Source: Gluconacetobacter azotocaptans | GTDB taxonomy: Bacteria; Pseudomonadota; Alphaproteobacteria; Acetobacterales; Acetobacteraceae | Direction of reading: 5' to 3' | Length of the DNA stretch: 64,000 nucleotides | Assembly: GCF_014174355.1 (NCBI RefSeq) | Contig: NZ_JABEQF010000004.1 | Coordinates: forward strand, 62,001-126,000 | Shown here: in pieces, positions 1 through 9,167 of the stretch | Position numbering within the stretch: position 1 is the first letter of the stretch | Layout of the letters: every line of letters begins with the position of its first letter | The notes under the pieces: generated by a model | What the model was told of the DNA's origin: nothing | Seen by the model: only the letters and a program-made list of their open reading frames with translations | Database searches by the model: none | Program-made: the position numbers and the translations under genes

Positions 1-666
1 CCTGGACAGCCCGCGCTGGGCCAGCTCTGCCGCCGGGTGCTGGCCCTGGTGCCGGAACTGGAACGCCTGCGCCTGTCCTCGGTCGATCCGGTGGAGATCG
101 ACGACGATCTGTGGCGCCTGCTGGAGCACGAGCGGCGGTTCATGCCCTATCTGCATCTGTCGCTCCAGGCCGGGTCGGACATGGTGCTGAAGCGCATGAA
201 GCGCCGGCATCTGGTTGACGACGTGGTGCGCGTCCTGGACCGGGCCCGCGCCTGCCGCCCCGATATCGGCATCGGCGCCGACGTGATCGCGGGCTTCCCG
301 ACCGAGACCGATGCGCTGTTCGACGAGACCCTCGATTTCGTCCGCTCCCAGCGCCTGCCGTACCTGCATGTCTTCCCCTACAGCGAACGGCCCGGCACTC
401 CGGCGGCCCGGATGCCGGCGGTGGCGGTGGCGTTGCGCAAGGAGCGCGCCGCCCGCCTGCGCGCGGCCGGGCAGGCATCGGCGGCGGAGTACCATGCCGG
501 GCTGCTGGGCCGGCCCCTGCGCGTGCTGCTGGAAACGGCGACCAGCGGTCATTCCGAGGAATTCGCGCCGGTGCGGCTGGCCGGCGCGCCGGCTGAGGCC
601 GGGCAGATCGTGACCGTGCGGGCGACGGCGGTTGACGAAAACGGACTGGTGGCGGAAACCCCCTGA
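1..666 (+). CDS. mtaB: MtaB-type tRNA methylthiotransferase, C-terminal part (5' end outside window)
   Basis: The frame is open from base 1, so the N-terminus lies outside the window. The visible 221 residues match the C-terminal half of a radical-SAM methylthiotransferase: the HLSLQAGSD segment, then ADVIAGFPTET, then FPYSERPGTPA, and a short TRAM-like tail. This family adds the 2-methylthio group to threonylcarbamoyl-A37 of ANN-reading tRNAs. The cysteine triad that binds the radical-SAM cluster is not visible here. The stop is one base before the ftsY start, so the two genes are probably co-transcribed, a pairing common in alphaproteobacteria. MiaB is the alternative, but the spacing and tail fit MtaB better. 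Confidence 0.85.
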   Translation, partial: PGQPALGQLCRRVLALVPELERLRLSSVDPVEIDDDLWRLLEHERRFMPYLHLSLQAGSDMVLKRMKRRHLVDDVVRVLDRARACRPDIGIGADVIAGFPTETDALFDETLDFVRSQRLPYLHVFPYSERPGTPAARMPAVAVALRKERAARLRAAGQASAAEYHAGLLGRPLRVLLETATSGHSEEFAPVRLAGAPAEAGQIVTVRATAVDENGLVAETP

Positions 667-667
667 C

Positions 668-1645
668 ATGGCACTTGGTTTTTTATCCCGCCTGAAGGCA
701 GGCCTGTCCCGCTCGACGCAGAAGCTCGGCGGCGGCATCGCGGCGGTGTTCACGCGCCGCAAGCTGGACGACGCGGCGCTGGAGGAGCTTGAGGATCTGC
801 TGATCGCGGCGGATCTCGGCCCCGCAGTCGCCGGGCGCGTCATCGAGTCGTTCCGCAGCTCTCGCTTCGGCAAGGAGGTCACGGATGACGAGGTCCGCGA
901 CGCCCTGTCCGCCGAAATCGCGCAGGTGCTGGAACCGGTGGCGGTGCCCTTCGTTCCCGACCCCGCGCGCAAGCCCCATGTGGTGCTGGTCGTCGGCGTC
1001 AACGGCACCGGCAAGACGACGACCATCGGCAAGATGGCCCGCTATTACGGCGAGCAGGGGCTGCGGGTCATGATGGTGGCGGGCGACACGTTCCGCGCCG
1101 CCGCGGTCGAGCAGCTTCAGGTCTGGGGCCAGCGCGTCGGCGCCCCCGTCATCGCCGGTCCGCCGAACGCGGACGCGGCCGGCCTGGCGTTCGAGGCGCT
1201 GAAGCGCGCGCAGGCCGAAGGCGCGGACCTGCTGCTGATCGACACCGCCGGCCGCCTGCACAACAAGGGCGCGCTGATGGAGGAACTGGCCAAGATCATC
1301 CGCGTCATGCGCAAGTTCGACGAGACCGCGCCCCATTCGGTGCTGCTGGTCCTGGACGCCACGACCGGCCAGAACGCGATGGAACAGGTGCGGGTGTTCA
1401 AGGAACTGGTGAACGTCACCGGCCTGGTGGTGACGAAGCTGGACGGCTCCGCCCGGGGCGGCATCGTCGTGGCGCTGGCCGATGCGTACGGCCTGCCGGT
1501 GCACGCCGTGGGCGTGGGCGAACAGGCCGAAGACCTGCGCCCGTTCTCGGCCGAGGCGTTCGCGCGGGGGCTGGTGGGGGATTCGGTGCGCCTGACCGCG
1601 CGTGACGAAGCCGCGGGCGACGAGGGCGAGCAGGGCGAAGTTTGA
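668..1645 (+). CDS. ftsY: Signal recognition particle receptor FtsY
   Basis: This 325-residue protein has the NG domain of the SRP receptor, the GTPase that docks ribosome-SRP complexes at the inner membrane. The G1 loop GVNGTGKTT starts at residue 110. It is followed by the DTFRAAAVEQL insertion-box segment, the DTAGR G3 motif and TKLDGSARGG. The acidic A domain found in E. coli is almost absent, as in many alphaproteobacteria. The ATG at 668 is chosen because it follows the mtaB stop at once and begins with a short amphipathic stretch (MALGFLSRLKAG) expected for membrane contact. It converges on pgk, with a repeat element between them. Confidence 0.96.
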   Translation: MALGFLSRLKAGLSRSTQKLGGGIAAVFTRRKLDDAALEELEDLLIAADLGPAVAGRVIESFRSSRFGKEVTDDEVRDALSAEIAQVLEPVAVPFVPDPARKPHVVLVVGVNGTGKTTTIGKMARYYGEQGLRVMMVAGDTFRAAAVEQLQVWGQRVGAPVIAGPPNADAAGLAFEALKRAQAEGADLLLIDTAGRLHNKGALMEELAKIIRVMRKFDETAPHSVLLVLDATTGQNAMEQVRVFKELVNVTGLVVTKLDGSARGGIVVALADAYGLPVHAVGVGEQAEDLRPFSAEAFARGLVGDSVRLTARDEAAGDEGEQGEV

Positions 1646-1649
1646 TATC

Positions 1650-1755
1650 AAGGTCGGGCGCTGCCCGAACCCGCCAGGGCCTGAGGCCCAGGACCCCGAT
1701 CGTGGATGAAACGACCGGGTTTCGGGGCAGCAGTCCTGAGGACTGCCGCCCCGAT
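1650..1755. repeat. Dispersed intergenic repeat, copy A, with terminator-like hairpin
   Basis: This spacer between convergent ftsY and pgk shares long blocks with 50023-50105 and partly with 34789-34877. Shared cores include AACCCGCCAGGGC, CCGATCGTGGAT and a terminal hairpin module. Inside it are inverted repeats: TCGGGC/GCCCGA with a 3-base loop, GGGCCT/AGGCCC-like, and a strong stem GCAGTCCT/AGGACTGC flanked by GGGGC/GCCCC. The last could terminate transcription from both sides, though no long T run follows. No protein is encoded. Confidence 0.7.
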
Positions 1756-1760
1756 GTCCG

Positions 1761-2984
1761 TCACAGAGGCAGGATGCGTTCCGACAGTTCGCTCAGCGCC
1801 TGGATGCCGGGCAGCGTCTTGCCTTCCAGCCATTCCAGGAACGCGCCGCCGGCGGTCGAGGTATAGGACATCTGGTCCGCCACCCCGGCATGGCGCAGCG
1901 CGGACACGGTGTCGCCGCCGCCCGCGACACTGGTCAACTGCCCGGCCTGGGTCCGCCGCGCCACTTCGGCCGCCAGTTCGTTCGTGGCGGTATCGAAGGG
2001 GTGCAGTTCGAACGCGCCCAGCGGCCCGTTCCACACCAGCGTCTTCAGCCCGACGATCTTCCGGGTCAGCAGCCTGACCGTCTCGGGCCCCGCGTCCAGC
2101 ACCATCGAATCGGCGGGGATGGCATCGACCGGCACGGTCCTGGTCGGCGGGTCGGCCCGGAATTCGGTCGCCGTCACGGCGTCGACCGGCAGGACGATCT
2201 CGCATCCCCGTTCCGTCGCGCGGGCCATGATCGTACGGGCGGTGTCGTGCATGTCCGCTTCCTGCAAGGACTTGCCGACATTGACCCCCTTCGCCGCGAG
2301 GAAGGTATTGGCCATCGCCCCGCCGACGATCAGGACGTCGACCTTGTCCAGCAGGTTGCCGATCAGGTCCAGCTTGGTCGAGATCTTGGCGCCGCCGACG
2401 ATCGCGCCGACCGGATGGACCGGGTTTTCCAGCGCGACGTTCAGGGCGTTCAGTTCGGCCTCCATCAGCCGCCCGGCGAAGGACGGCAGGAAGCGGGCCA
2501 CGCCCTCGGTCGAGGCATGGGCGCGGTGGGCGGCGGAAAACGCGTCATTGACGTAATCGTCCGCCAGCGCGGCCAGCGCCTTCGACAGGTCGGGGTCGTT
2601 CTTTTCCTCGCCGGCGTGGAAGCGCGTATTCTCCAGCACCAGGACGTCGCCGTCTTTCAGCGCGGCGACGGCGGCCTCGGCCACCGGGCCGATGCAGTCG
2701 TCGGCAAACGCCACCGGCCGGCCCAGGGTCTTGCCCAGGGCGGCGGCGATCGGGGCCAGGGACATTTCAGGCACCCGCTTGCCCTTGGGGCGGTCGAAAT
2801 GGCTGACGACGATGACCCGTCCTCCCTTGTCCGCAAGCTCGCGGATGGTGGGGGCCAGACGCTCGATCCGGGTCAGGTCGGTAATGTGCCCGTCACGGAC
2901 GGGCACATTCAGGTCGGCGCGCAGCAGGATCTTGCGTCCCGCCGCGTCCAGCGTATCGAGCGTCTTGAACGAGACGCTGCCCAT
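1761..2984 (-). CDS. pgk: Phosphoglycerate kinase
   Basis: This 407-residue enzyme transfers phosphate from 1,3-bisphosphoglycerate to ADP in lower glycolysis and works in reverse in gluconeogenesis. The N-terminal substrate-binding motif [10 protein letters not shown], the SHFDRPKGK basic patch, the VGGAKISTK motif and the C-terminal GGGDT nucleotide loop are all present. The ATG at 2984 overlaps the TGA of gap by one base (TGATG), so pgk is translationally coupled to gap. The longer open frame to 3038 would lie inside gap and is not used. It is the last gene of the transketolase-like/gap/pgk operon. Confidence 0.96.
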   Translation of the reverse strand: MGSVSFKTLDTLDAAGRKILLRADLNVPVRDGHITDLTRIERLAPTIRELADKGGRVIVVSHFDRPKGKRVPEMSLAPIAAALGKTLGRPVAFADDCIGPVAEAAVAALKDGDVLVLENTRFHAGEEKNDPDLSKALAALADDYVNDAFSAAHRAHASTEGVARFLPSFAGRLMEAELNALNVALENPVHPVGAIVGGAKISTKLDLIGNLLDKVDVLIVGGAMANTFLAAKGVNVGKSLQEADMHDTARTIMARATERGCEIVLPVDAVTATEFRADPPTRTVPVDAIPADSMVLDAGPETVRLLTRKIVGLKTLVWNGPLGAFELHPFDTATNELAAEVARRTQAGQLTSVAGGGDTVSALRHAGVADQMSYTSTAGGAFLEWLEGKTLPGIQALSELSERILPL

Positions 2985-4003
2985 CACAGCGACCCGAACA
3001 GGGCGGCAGTGTCCGACATCCGGTTGGAGAAGCCCCATTCGTTGTCGTACCAGCTGCAGATCCGCACCAGCTTGCCGCCGTCCACCAGCGCCGTTTCCGT
3101 CGCGTCGAAGGTCGAGGACGCGAGGGTGTGGTTGAAATCGGTGCTGACCAGCGGTTCGGTGTTATAGGCCAGGATGCCCTTCAGCGGCCCTTCGGACGCG
3201 GCCTTCAGCATCGCCGCGTTCACTTCCTCGACCGAAGCGGGCGGGCGCGCCGGCACGAAATCGAGCGAAACGAGCGAGACGTTGGGCGTGGGCACGCGAA
3301 TCGCGGTGCCGTCCAGCTTGCCCTTCAGGTGCGGCAGCACCAGCCCCACCGCCCGGGCCGCACCGGTCGAGGTCGGGATGATGTTCATCGCCGCAGCGCG
3401 GGCGCGGCGCGGGTCCTTGTGCAGCGTGTCCACCGTGCGCTGGTCGCCGGTATAGGAATGGATGGTGACCATGTAGCCGCGTTCGATCCCGAACGTCTCG
3501 TCCAGCACCTTGGCGACGGGCGCCAGGCAGTTGGTGGTGCAGGACGCGTTGGAAATCACGGTCATGTCGCTGGTCAGCGTGTCGTGGTTCACGCCGTAGA
3601 CGATGGTGGCGTCCACATGCGTGCCGGGGGCCGAAATGATGACTTTGCGCGCGCCGGCCTCGATCAGGTGGGCCGCCTTCTCCTTGGTGGTGAAGCGGCC
3701 GGTGCATTCCATGGCGACGTCGACGCCGTCGAAGGGCACTTTCGTCGGATCGGCCTCGGCCGACACGGCGAGCGTGTAGGTGCGGCCGTTGGCGGTGATG
3801 ACGATTGAATTGCCCTCGACGCGGACCTCGGCGGGAAAACGGCCGTGGATGCTGTCGTAGCTCAGCAGGTGGGCGTTGTCGGCGACGCTGCCCAGATCGT
3901 TGATGGCAACGGGCTCCACGTCGGTGCGCCCGCTCTCGATGATTCCGCGCAGGACCAGGCGGCCGATGCGGCCAAAACCATTGATCGCGACTTTGACAGC
4001 CAT
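2984..4003 (-). CDS. gap: Glyceraldehyde-3-phosphate dehydrogenase, type I
   Basis: This 339-residue dehydrogenase oxidises glyceraldehyde-3-phosphate to 1,3-bisphosphoglycerate. The Rossmann motif INGFGRIGR is at the N-terminus. The catalytic cysteine is residue 155 in SNASCTTNC, and the His-bearing HSYT segment and SWYDNEWG C-terminal motif are intact. The ATG at 4003 follows a GGGAGA ribosome-binding site. Only 22 bases separate it from the upstream transketolase-like stop, and it overlaps pgk by one base, so all three form one operon. Confidence 0.96.
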   Translation of the reverse strand: MAVKVAINGFGRIGRLVLRGIIESGRTDVEPVAINDLGSVADNAHLLSYDSIHGRFPAEVRVEGNSIVITANGRTYTLAVSAEADPTKVPFDGVDVAMECTGRFTTKEKAAHLIEAGARKVIISAPGTHVDATIVYGVNHDTLTSDMTVISNASCTTNCLAPVAKVLDETFGIERGYMVTIHSYTGDQRTVDTLHKDPRRARAAAMNIIPTSTGAARAVGLVLPHLKGKLDGTAIRVPTPNVSLVSLDFVPARPPASVEEVNAAMLKAASEGPLKGILAYNTEPLVSTDFNHTLASSTFDATETALVDGGKLVRICSWYDNEWGFSNRMSDTAALFGSL

Positions 4004-4025
4004 TCTATTTCTCTCCCGTGTGAAT

Positions 4026-6155
4026 TCAGCTACGGACCGTCGTCCGATATAGGGCGGCATCCCCGGTCAGGGACCGCACGCGGCCGCCTCCAGCTTTCTG
4101 CCCGGACGGCGATGGAAAGTCACGTCCCGTCTCAAGGACCAGGCGGTGGGCGGTGTCTCGGATCCGCTCGGCGGTGATGCCCAGTCGGCGGTAGAGTTCG
4201 CTGGACGGCGCGGTTTCCCCGAACCCTTCCATGCCGATGAACACGCCGTCCTGGCCCAGCCAGCGTTCCCATCCGAATCCCGACGCGGCCTCGATCCCGA
4301 TGCGCGGGGCGGTACCCAGCACCTGTTCGCGGTAAGCGACGTCCTGAAGGGCAAACAGTTCCCAGCAGGGCAGCGAGACCAGGGCCGCGTGAATCCCCTC
4401 GCGCACCAGGTGGTGCAGGGCCTGCCGGGCGATCGGGACCTCGCTGCCGGTGGCGATCAGCGTTACCTGACGCGGTCCGCGCGCTTCCTCCAGCACATAT
4501 CCGCCGCGGGCGCCGGTGCCGCCGGCGCCACGCGGGCGGCGGGGGCGCGTCTCGGCCGCCCCCGGCATCAGCGCGTCATCCGCCAGCACGGGGCAGAGCG
4601 TCATCAGGCTGGGTCCCTCGGTCCGGCGCAGCGCCAGTTCCCAGCATTCCATCGTCTCCCGCCGGTCGGCGGGGCGGAACACCGCGACGTTGGGCATCGC
4701 CCGCAGGCTGGCCAATTGTTCTACAGGCAGCCATCCCGCCCCGTCGGGACCCAGCGCCAGCCCGTCGTCGGTCAGCAGATAGATGACCTGCCGCCGCATC
4801 ATCGCGGCGAAGCGCAGCGCCGGCCGCATGCGGTCGATGGCGACGAACGTCGTGGCCCCGCACGGGATCAGCCCGCCGTGCAGCGTGATGCCGTTCAGCA
4901 GCGCCGCCAGGCCGTGCACGCGCGTGCCGCAATCGGGCGTCGCCTCGCCCCGGCGCGCCGTTCCCGTCAGTTCGATTCCCCGTCGGGATGTCAGGCAGAA
5001 CAGTTCGGGGATCAGGTCCCGCAGGATGTCCAGCCCCTGTCGCGCGTGCGCCACCGTCGTGTCCGCCGCCCCGCCGCCCACCGGGCCGCCGGGCAGCGTC
5101 GGCGCGCGCGGTCGGTTGGCGCGCAGGGGGGCGGGCTGCAGTGTCGTGGCATGAAGGGGCGCGCTGGGCATATGCCACGACCGCACCCAGTCCTCGCGCC
5201 AGAAGGCGGGCAGGCGGCCCTGGGTCGTGCGTTCGAATTCCGACCGGTGCCGATGCTTGGCCAGGCGCCGCAACCAGGACCGGCGGGCCGATGCCCCCCG
5301 GCGCGCCGCGGGCGCCCACAGCAATGTCGACAGATCGCCCTCCGGGCCGGTCGCGGCCCGGGCCGGCGGCGCGGCCTCCGCCGCCACGGTGCACGCGATG
5401 ACGCAGGGCTTGCGCGCGCGCAGCGCGGCCGACAGGGCGGCGTGCACGGCGTCGGGGTCCTCGGCCGCGATGGTGCGCACCGACCAGCCGGACGCGGCGT
5501 AGCGGGCGAGGGTGTCCTCGGCCTCTTTCTTGTCCTCCGGGGCGATCTCGAACAATACCGTGACCCGGTCCAGCGCCATCTGGCCGGCCAGCATCGCGGC
5601 TTCCAGGGCGACGCCGGTGGACAGTTCCGTTCCGCAGGACAGGACCCAGATCCGATGATTGACGATCGACCGTCCGAACCGCGCGGCCATGTGCCGTTCG
5701 GCCAGCGCCATGCCGATCGCCGCGCCCAGCCCCTGGCCGCTGGAGCCGAACGCCATTTCGACGGCCGGGTGGGTGCCGTATTCCACCAGGGCCTCGCCCG
5801 GCGCGGCCGTCTGTCCGGCCAGGCGCATCATCGCCTGCAGCAGCGGCCGGTGACGTGTGGACGAGACGATGAAGCGGTCGCGGTCCGGCCAGTCGGCGCA
5901 GGTGGGGTCGAAACGCAGGAACTGGTTCCACAGCACGCAGGTCGGCGTGGCCATCGCGCCGGCCTGCGCGGCGGCGGCCGGGTCGGGGCTGGCCGTGTGG
6001 ATGAAGGCCTGCACCGCGTCACGCAGGGCGTGGATGGTCAGGGCATGGATGGTCTGTGCGTGGATCGCCTGGGCCGGAACGGCCTGTCGCACGGGCCGTT
6101 CCGGCGGAGCAGTGTCCGGGACCGGCACAGGCGTCTCGGTTTGCGCGGTTTCCAT
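4026..6155 (-). CDS. Transketolase-family protein lacking the catalytic residues (probable pseudoenzyme)
   Basis: This 709-residue protein aligns end to end with transketolase. Landmarks are WPDRDRF (89-95), [17 protein letters not shown] (137-153), LNGITLHGG (420-428), PVEQLASLR (477-485) and ATGSEV in the C-terminal domain. The active site is missing. The thiamine-diphosphate/Mg motif GDG reads CGT within SCGTELSTG (173-181). The second metal-ligand region reads FEIAPED, without the Asn. The catalytic Glu of VREFG is Val413 in TRVHG. The His of THDSIGLGEDGPTHQP is gone ([15 protein letters not shown]). The N-terminal GHPG and the LHSKTPGHPE loop are also absent. The frame is intact and usage is typical of its neighbours, so it is not simply decaying. 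It leads the operon with gap and pgk. A regulatory or structural role is inference; the active transketolase must be elsewhere. Confidence 0.85.
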   Translation of the reverse strand: METAQTETPVPVPDTAPPERPVRQAVPAQAIHAQTIHALTIHALRDAVQAFIHTASPDPAAAAQAGAMATPTCVLWNQFLRFDPTCADWPDRDRFIVSSTRHRPLLQAMMRLAGQTAAPGEALVEYGTHPAVEMAFGSSGQGLGAAIGMALAERHMAARFGRSIVNHRIWVLSCGTELSTGVALEAAMLAGQMALDRVTVLFEIAPEDKKEAEDTLARYAASGWSVRTIAAEDPDAVHAALSAALRARKPCVIACTVAAEAAPPARAATGPEGDLSTLLWAPAARRGASARRSWLRRLAKHRHRSEFERTTQGRLPAFWREDWVRSWHMPSAPLHATTLQPAPLRANRPRAPTLPGGPVGGGAADTTVAHARQGLDILRDLIPELFCLTSRRGIELTGTARRGEATPDCGTRVHGLAALLNGITLHGGLIPCGATTFVAIDRMRPALRFAAMMRRQVIYLLTDDGLALGPDGAGWLPVEQLASLRAMPNVAVFRPADRRETMECWELALRRTEGPSLMTLCPVLADDALMPGAAETRPRRPRGAGGTGARGGYVLEEARGPRQVTLIATGSEVPIARQALHHLVREGIHAALVSLPCWELFALQDVAYREQVLGTAPRIGIEAASGFGWERWLGQDGVFIGMEGFGETAPSSELYRRLGITAERIRDTAHRLVLETGRDFPSPSGQKAGGGRVRSLTGDAALYRTTVRS
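6028..6072. repeat. 15-bp tandem repeat, three units, inside the transketolase-like gene
   Basis: Three consecutive 15-base units differing at a few positions encode a short I-H-A-containing repeat at residues 28-44 of the transketolase-like protein. It lies in the N-terminal extension, before the family domain begins, and stays in frame. Copy number could vary by slippage. Confidence 0.7.
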
Positions 6156-6167
6156 CCGTGGGCCTGC

Positions 6168-6201
6168 CTTTCGTCGGTAATGAGGCTACCGACGACGAAA
6201 G
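6168..6201. promoter_or_regulatory. Candidate operator (inverted repeat) upstream of the transketolase-like/gap/pgk operon
   Basis: The left arm CTTTCGTCGGTA (6168-6179) is mirrored by TACCGACGACGAAAG (6187-6201), a match broken only by three extra bases. It lies just downstream of the candidate -10 box and upstream of the start codon, where a repressor would block transcription, or it may form a leader hairpin. The regulator is unknown. Confidence 0.45.
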
Positions 6202-6213
6202 AGGTATCCGATC

Positions 6214-6242
6214 GCTATAGGGGCGCGGGGGGTGGGCTGCAA
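6214..6242 (-). promoter_or_regulatory. Candidate sigma-70 promoter of the transketolase-like/gap/pgk operon
   Basis: Read on the minus strand, TTGCAG (6242-6237) is followed by exactly 17 bases and then TATAGC (6219-6214). This gives 3/6 and 4/6 matches to the housekeeping consensus. The start point would be near 6207, about 50 bases before the ATG at 6155. Confidence 0.45.
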
Positions 6243-6297
6243 GTCGCGCTCTAAACGCTCTTGCTCCGTGCGGCGTATGCTGTAACCGTGCGTCGCC

Positions 6298-6762
6298 ATG
6301 TTCATCCGTTGTCGTCCCGACCCGATTATGCTCGCCGCGTCCGTGGCGGGTGCCCTGTGCCTGGCGGGATGCGACCTGGTGGACCAGCGGACCTTCGATC
6401 CGCGGGCCAGCCGTCCGCCCGTGCCGTTCGTGCCGCCCGGCCCGCCGGGACGCCCGCCCATCCCCCCGCTGGTGGAAATCGGGGCCGGGACCCCGCCGGG
6501 GCAATGGCAGCCTGCCCTGAAGGGGGCCGTGGCGCGGGCGCGGGCACTGAAACCCAACGTTCTGTTCCAGGTTACGGTGCTGGTCCCGGCCGGCCCGACG
6601 CCGCAGCAGGAACGCGCCGCCCTGGCCCACGCGGTGACCACCGACGGGCAGGCCGTCGCCGCCGCGATCGTCGCGGATGGGGCAGCGGCGTCGCAGGTGG
6701 AAATAACCGCTATGTCGGATTCGTCGGTGACCGCCGGCGTAATCCGGGTGTATGTGCGATGA
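6298..6762 (+). CDS. Putative lipoprotein of unknown function
   Basis: This 154-residue protein has a lipoprotein signal peptide: a hydrophobic stretch ending in CLAGC, with the lipidated Cys near residue 24. A proline-rich linker follows (PPVPFVPPGPPGRPP). The C-terminal half resembles a compact alpha/beta fold with no catalytic motif I recognise. An inner ATG at 6328 would also leave a complete signal peptide. It sits between the divergent transketolase-like operon and hemA and could share a transcript with hemA, whose start is 110 bases downstream. Its function is not predicted. Confidence 0.65.
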   Translation: MFIRCRPDPIMLAASVAGALCLAGCDLVDQRTFDPRASRPPVPFVPPGPPGRPPIPPLVEIGAGTPPGQWQPALKGAVARARALKPNVLFQVTVLVPAGPTPQQERAALAHAVTTDGQAVAAAIVADGAAASQVEITAMSDSSVTAGVIRVYVR

Positions 6763-6871
6763 ACCGAACCGACATCCGCATGACGGAAGCGGACGAACTG
6801 TAACGGCGACAGCCGCGTGGGGCCCGCATCCGGGACCCGAACACCGGACGGCGTCGCAGGAGAATTCGAGA

Positions 6872-8134
6872 GTGGCCAGTATCGACGTAGGCGGACACCC
6901 TTTCTACAGGTTCTGCCGAACAGCGCTGCAAGATATTCGCCGACAGGGCCGTTATCGTCAGTTCACCCCCCTGGCGCGTCAGGCGGACAATTATCCGGTA
7001 TATGACCGCGCCGTCCCGGCGGTTCAGCCGCCCGAAGGGCGCGAGGTCGTGGTCTGGTCCGCCAACGACTACCTCGGCATGGGGGTCGAGCCCGCGGTTG
7101 TCGAGGCCGCGATCGACGCGATCCGCGCGCACGGCGCGGGCGCCGGGGGCACGCGCAACATCGCCGGCACCAGCCCGCTGCATGCCGAGCTGGAGGCCGA
7201 AATGGCCAGCCTGCACGGCAAGGAGGCCGGGCTGCTGTTCGTGTCGGGTTATGTCTCGAACCAGGCGAGCCTGCAGACCATCCTGACCAGCATGCCGGGC
7301 TGGATCTGCTTTTCCGACCGGCAGAACCATGCGTCGATGATCGCGGGCATCAAGGGCGCACGCGGGGCGTCGTGCGTGATCTTCGAACATAACGACCTGG
7401 CGGACCTGGAAGCGAAGCTGGCGGCCGCGCCGAAGGATGCGCCGAAGCTGATCGCGTTCGAGAGCGTCTATTCCATGGACGGCGACATTTCCGACATCGC
7501 CGCGACCTGCGCGCTGGCACGGAAATACGGCGCCATGACCTATCTGGACGAGGTCCACGCCGTCGGGCTGTACGGCGCGCAGGGCGGCGGCGTCTCCGAA
7601 CGCGACGGCATCGCCAGCCAGGTCGACATCATCGAGGGGACGCTGGCCAAGGGGTTCGGCGTCCATGGCGGCTACGTCACCGGCTCGGCCGAATTGATCG
7701 ATTATCTGCGGTGCGCCGCGTCGGGCTTCATCTTCACCACGTCGCTGCCGCCCTCTGTCGTGGCGGCGGCCCTGGCCAGTGTCCGGCTGGTCCGCAAGGA
7801 CGGCTGGCGGCGCGAGAAGATGTTCGAGCGGGTCGAGGCGTTTCGCACCCGGCTGCGTGCGGCCGGCGTGCCGTTCATGCAGACGCCCAGCCATATCGTG
7901 CCGATCCCGGTGGGCGACGCCGACCGCTGCACCGAGATCAGCCGCCGCCTGCTGTCGGAATACGGGCTGTATGCGACGCCGATCAACTACCCGACCGTGC
8001 CACGCGGCACCGAACGGCTGCGCCTGACCCCCGGCCCCTTCCACACCGATGAGATGATGGACGGGATGGTGGCCGCCCTTGCGACCTTGCTGGGCGTTTC
8101 GGCGGACCGCACGGTCCAGGACGCGGCGGCCTGA
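6872..8134 (+). CDS. hemA: 5-aminolevulinate synthase
   Basis: This 420-residue PLP enzyme condenses glycine and succinyl-CoA to 5-aminolevulinate, the first step of the alphaproteobacterial haem pathway. Family signatures are SNDYLGMG-like (ANDYLGMG), GAGAGGTRNI, HGKEAGLLF, the SVYSMDGD loop, YLDEVHAVGLYG and Lys260 in GTLAKGFGVHGG, which holds PLP. The C-terminal NYPTVPRGTERLR motif separates ALA synthase from related ligases. The start is GTG at 6872, chosen because AGGAG lies nine bases upstream; the open frame to 6752 has no better signal. A strong hairpin follows the stop. Confidence 0.95.
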   Translation: MASIDVGGHPFYRFCRTALQDIRRQGRYRQFTPLARQADNYPVYDRAVPAVQPPEGREVVVWSANDYLGMGVEPAVVEAAIDAIRAHGAGAGGTRNIAGTSPLHAELEAEMASLHGKEAGLLFVSGYVSNQASLQTILTSMPGWICFSDRQNHASMIAGIKGARGASCVIFEHNDLADLEAKLAAAPKDAPKLIAFESVYSMDGDISDIAATCALARKYGAMTYLDEVHAVGLYGAQGGGVSERDGIASQVDIIEGTLAKGFGVHGGYVTGSAELIDYLRCAASGFIFTTSLPPSVVAAALASVRLVRKDGWRREKMFERVEAFRTRLRAAGVPFMQTPSHIVPIPVGDADRCTEISRRLLSEYGLYATPINYPTVPRGTERLRLTPGPFHTDEMMDGMVAALATLLGVSADRTVQDAAA

Positions 8135-8136
8135 CA

Positions 8137-8174
8137 CGCGCGGGGCGCGGGCCGATTGGCCCACGCCCCGCGCG
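8137..8174. terminator. Bidirectional terminator hairpin between hemA and the DsbA-like gene
   Basis: An 11-base perfect stem (8137-8147 with 8164-8174) continues through one mismatch into a 5-base stem GGGCC/GGCCC with a 4-base loop. It fills nearly the whole gap between two convergent genes. There is no T run, which is usual in this GC-rich DNA. Confidence 0.7.
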
Positions 8175-8187
8175 CCGGCAGGGTCGT

Positions 8188-9000
8188 TCAGCCCTTGCGG
8201 ACCTTGGCGATGGCGCTTTTCAGGTCGTCCAGTTCGGCGGCGCCCGGGATGACGTATCGGGCGTCGAACACGAAGGTCGGCGTCCCCTCCATGTTGATCG
8301 CCTGGGCCAGCGCCGTATTGTCGCGCAATGTCGCGGCGACGGCGGGGCCGGCCATGTCGGTTGCCAGACGGTCGGGGTTCAGTCCGGCCTGGGTCGCCAG
8401 GACGCGGATGCGCGCGGCGTCGGGCTTGGTGCTGTCCGTCATGACGGCGCGCTGCATGCGGAAATAGGCGTCCTGGCCGCCCTGCAGGGACGCGGCGACA
8501 ATGGCCTGCGCGGCCAGCAGGCTGGCGGGTCCCAGGACCGGAACGATTTTTTCCACGACGCGCACGTCGCGGTCATCGTGGACCAGGCGGTCCAGGTCCG
8601 GCAGCACCTTGCGGCAGTAGGGGCAGCGCGGATCGTAGAATTCGACCACCGTCGTGCCGCCGTGCGGGTTGCCCAGAATGGCGTCCGTGGCCGCGGGCGT
8701 GGTCAACGCCGCCCGGTTCGCCGCCAGGGCGTTGCGGGTCGATGCCTGCTGCTGGGCCTCGGCCCCCGCGCGCAGGGCGGCGATGGCGTCGGTCAGGATG
8801 GACGGATCGGTCTTCAGGGCGGTCCTGACGATGTCCACGATCTGCTGCCGCTGGGCCTCGGTGAAGCCGCCGGCGTCGGCGGCCCGGGCGCCGCCGCCAA
8901 AACCCAGCAGCGACGCCGCCAGCAGCGCGGCGGACAGGCTGCGCCCCCGCCGGGACGGCATGGAGGCGCGGGGGCGGACGGTGGGGCGAAGATGCGGCAA
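8188..9000 (-). CDS. DsbA-family thioredoxin-fold protein, periplasmic
   Basis: A signal peptide (LSAALLAASLLGFGGGARA, cleavage after ARA) precedes a short helical region and a DsbA-like thioredoxin domain with the redox motif CPYC at residues 126-129. A cis-proline segment GTPTF follows later. The family makes or isomerises disulfides in exported proteins; this form resembles the alphaproteobacterial Com1/DsbA-like group rather than E. coli DsbA. The TTG at 9000 is chosen because GGAG lies seven bases upstream. The ATG at 8961 is the alternative and gives a shorter n-region with no ribosome-binding site. It converges on hemA. Confidence 0.8.
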   Translation of the reverse strand: MPHLRPTVRPRASMPSRRGRSLSAALLAASLLGFGGGARAADAGGFTEAQRQQIVDIVRTALKTDPSILTDAIAALRAGAEAQQQASTRNALAANRAALTTPAATDAILGNPHGGTTVVEFYDPRCPYCRKVLPDLDRLVHDDRDVRVVEKIVPVLGPASLLAAQAIVAASLQGGQDAYFRMQRAVMTDSTKPDAARIRVLATQAGLNPDRLATDMAGPAVAATLRDNTALAQAINMEGTPTFVFDARYVIPGAAELDDLKSAIAKVRKG

Positions 9001-9167
9001 GGATGTACTCCGGGTGTCGGGTCGGATGCCCGCCGTCTGTAAAGCAGAACCATCCGGGGCGGAAGGGTGGCATGTCGCGTGTTGCCGCCGTTCCAGAAGA
9101 CCGCTAATTCCCAAGGAGCCCGGTGGTTCGTGTCGGGGCCGGTGCGGTGGTTATGGAGAATTTGTGA

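Noticed and set aside
1890-3167. A 425-codon plus-strand frame across pgk and gap
   Set aside because: Antisense shadow of two conserved glycolytic genes; composition is not protein-like.
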